This document shows positions 63,718-64,000 of a stretch of 64,000 nucleotides of DNA, in pieces. This DNA comes from Tabrizicola_A aquatica (GTDB lineage Bacteria > Pseudomonadota > Alphaproteobacteria > Rhodobacterales > Rhodobacteraceae), in the NCBI GenBank assembly GCA_965194375.1, contig CBDAEL010000007.1; one strand, 5' to 3'. Numbering within the stretch: position 1 is the stretch's first letter; each line of letters starts with the position of its first letter. The notes beneath the pieces are model-generated. The model had not been told where the DNA came from and searched no databases. It was given only the letters and a program-made list of their open reading frames with translations. A program made the position numbers and the translations under genes.

Positions 63718-64000
63718 TCAGATCATCTGCCGCAGCACCGGAACCAGCCGCTTGGCCAATTCGTAATGCACGGCAGGCCCGGGCAGACGCGCAGCCGCCG
63801 GCGCCTCCAGCGGGCCAAAGGCCATACCCTCGGCCCCCTTGGCCCGCGCGGCGGCACTGGGCACCATCTCGACATAGGTGGTGGCCAAGGGTTTGACAGC
63901 GGCCACCATCTCCCTGTCCACCAGCATCGGCTCCCCGCTCAGATCGGCGCGCTTGCCGGGGTTGGGCGGCGGGGTATCGGCCAGCCACAGCAGCACCGTC
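63718..64000 (-). CDS. Unrecognised protein, C-terminal part (runs off right edge)
   Basis: The minus strand is open from the window edge to a TGA at 63718, giving the last 93 codons or so of a larger protein. It reads TPPPNPGKRADLSG near the visible start, then VKPLATTYVEMVPSAA and ends LAKRLVPVLRQMI. The codon use is typical of the neighbourhood, so it is probably a real gene. I do not recognise the family. Confidence 0.6.
   Translation of the reverse strand, partial: TVLLWLADTPPPNPGKRADLSGEPMLVDREMVAAVKPLATTYVEMVPSAAARAKGAEGMAFGPLEAPAAARLPGPAVHYELAKRLVPVLRQMI

Overview
The window looks like chromosomal DNA of an alphaproteobacterium of the Rhodobacteraceae type. The right half carries genes in arrangements familiar from that family: petABC for the cytochrome bc1 complex, etfBA, a HIG1-like small protein coupled to a PduO-type adenosyltransferase, and a nitrilase-grxC-comF-methyltransferase-hemH block. 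High G+C and many ATGA, GTGA or TGATG start/stop overlaps fit as well. This assignment is an inference from gene content; no rRNA or tRNA gene was seen, and no CRISPR array.

Region 1 (1-1219) is a left edge made of the end of an IS3-family element followed by about 1 kb of lower-G+C DNA without a convincing gene. Region 2 (about 1.2-27.3 kb) is a catabolic island. A long minus-strand operon (14376 down to 2471) encodes a beta-hydroxyacid dehydrogenase-like enzyme, a small DMT transporter, a DHPON-hydrolase-like alpha/beta hydrolase, an M24-fold protein, a 2-oxoacid dehydrogenase (E1 alpha, E1 beta and an E2 split over two genes), a succinate-semialdehyde-type aldehyde dehydrogenase and a two-subunit molybdenum hydroxylase. 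Around it sit an amidohydrolase-fold (decarboxylase-like) enzyme, a second M24-fold protein, two more alpha/beta hydrolases, a peptide-type ABC importer and a LacI-type regulator. The same 12-bp palindrome, GCAATCGATTGC or a close variant, lies in all three operon-starting regions, and a degenerate copy centred in a 32-bp palindrome lies just before the regulator gene. I read this as one LacI-controlled regulon that imports an unknown substrate, hydroxylates and hydrolyses it, and feeds the pieces into central metabolism.

The best candidates for something undescribed are: (a) the E2 split, where one protein has the lipoyl arm but has lost the catalytic DHR motif while the other has the DHR motif but no lipoyl domain; (b) two M24-fold proteins with damaged metal sites in one regulon; (c) an importer ATPase with a duplicated CxxCxGxGCxxC insertion; and (d) the unknown substrate itself.

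Region 3 (27.4-53.1 kb) is mainly housekeeping: pckA with two LacI-type palindromes upstream, a second LacI regulator with a matching palindrome in front of it (probably a central-carbon regulator), a periplasmic glutathione peroxidase-like protein, a flavin-dependent oxidoreductase, a thioesterase, MarR, nitrilase, glutaredoxin, ComF, a methyltransferase, ferrochelatase, a 59-residue membrane protein, two L,D-transpeptidases around a CAP lipoprotein, an RlmD-like methyltransferase, a pair of ABC exporters, CCA-adding enzyme, two Nudix enzymes, Hsp33, a response regulator/phosphatase divergent from an Hpt protein, and a TPP riboswitch followed by thiBPQ. Region 4 (53.1-64 kb) holds petABC, a glutathione S-transferase, a single-module nonribosomal peptide synthetase with an atypical thioesterase motif, the HIG1-like protein and cobalamin adenosyltransferase, etfBA, and a gene running off the right edge.
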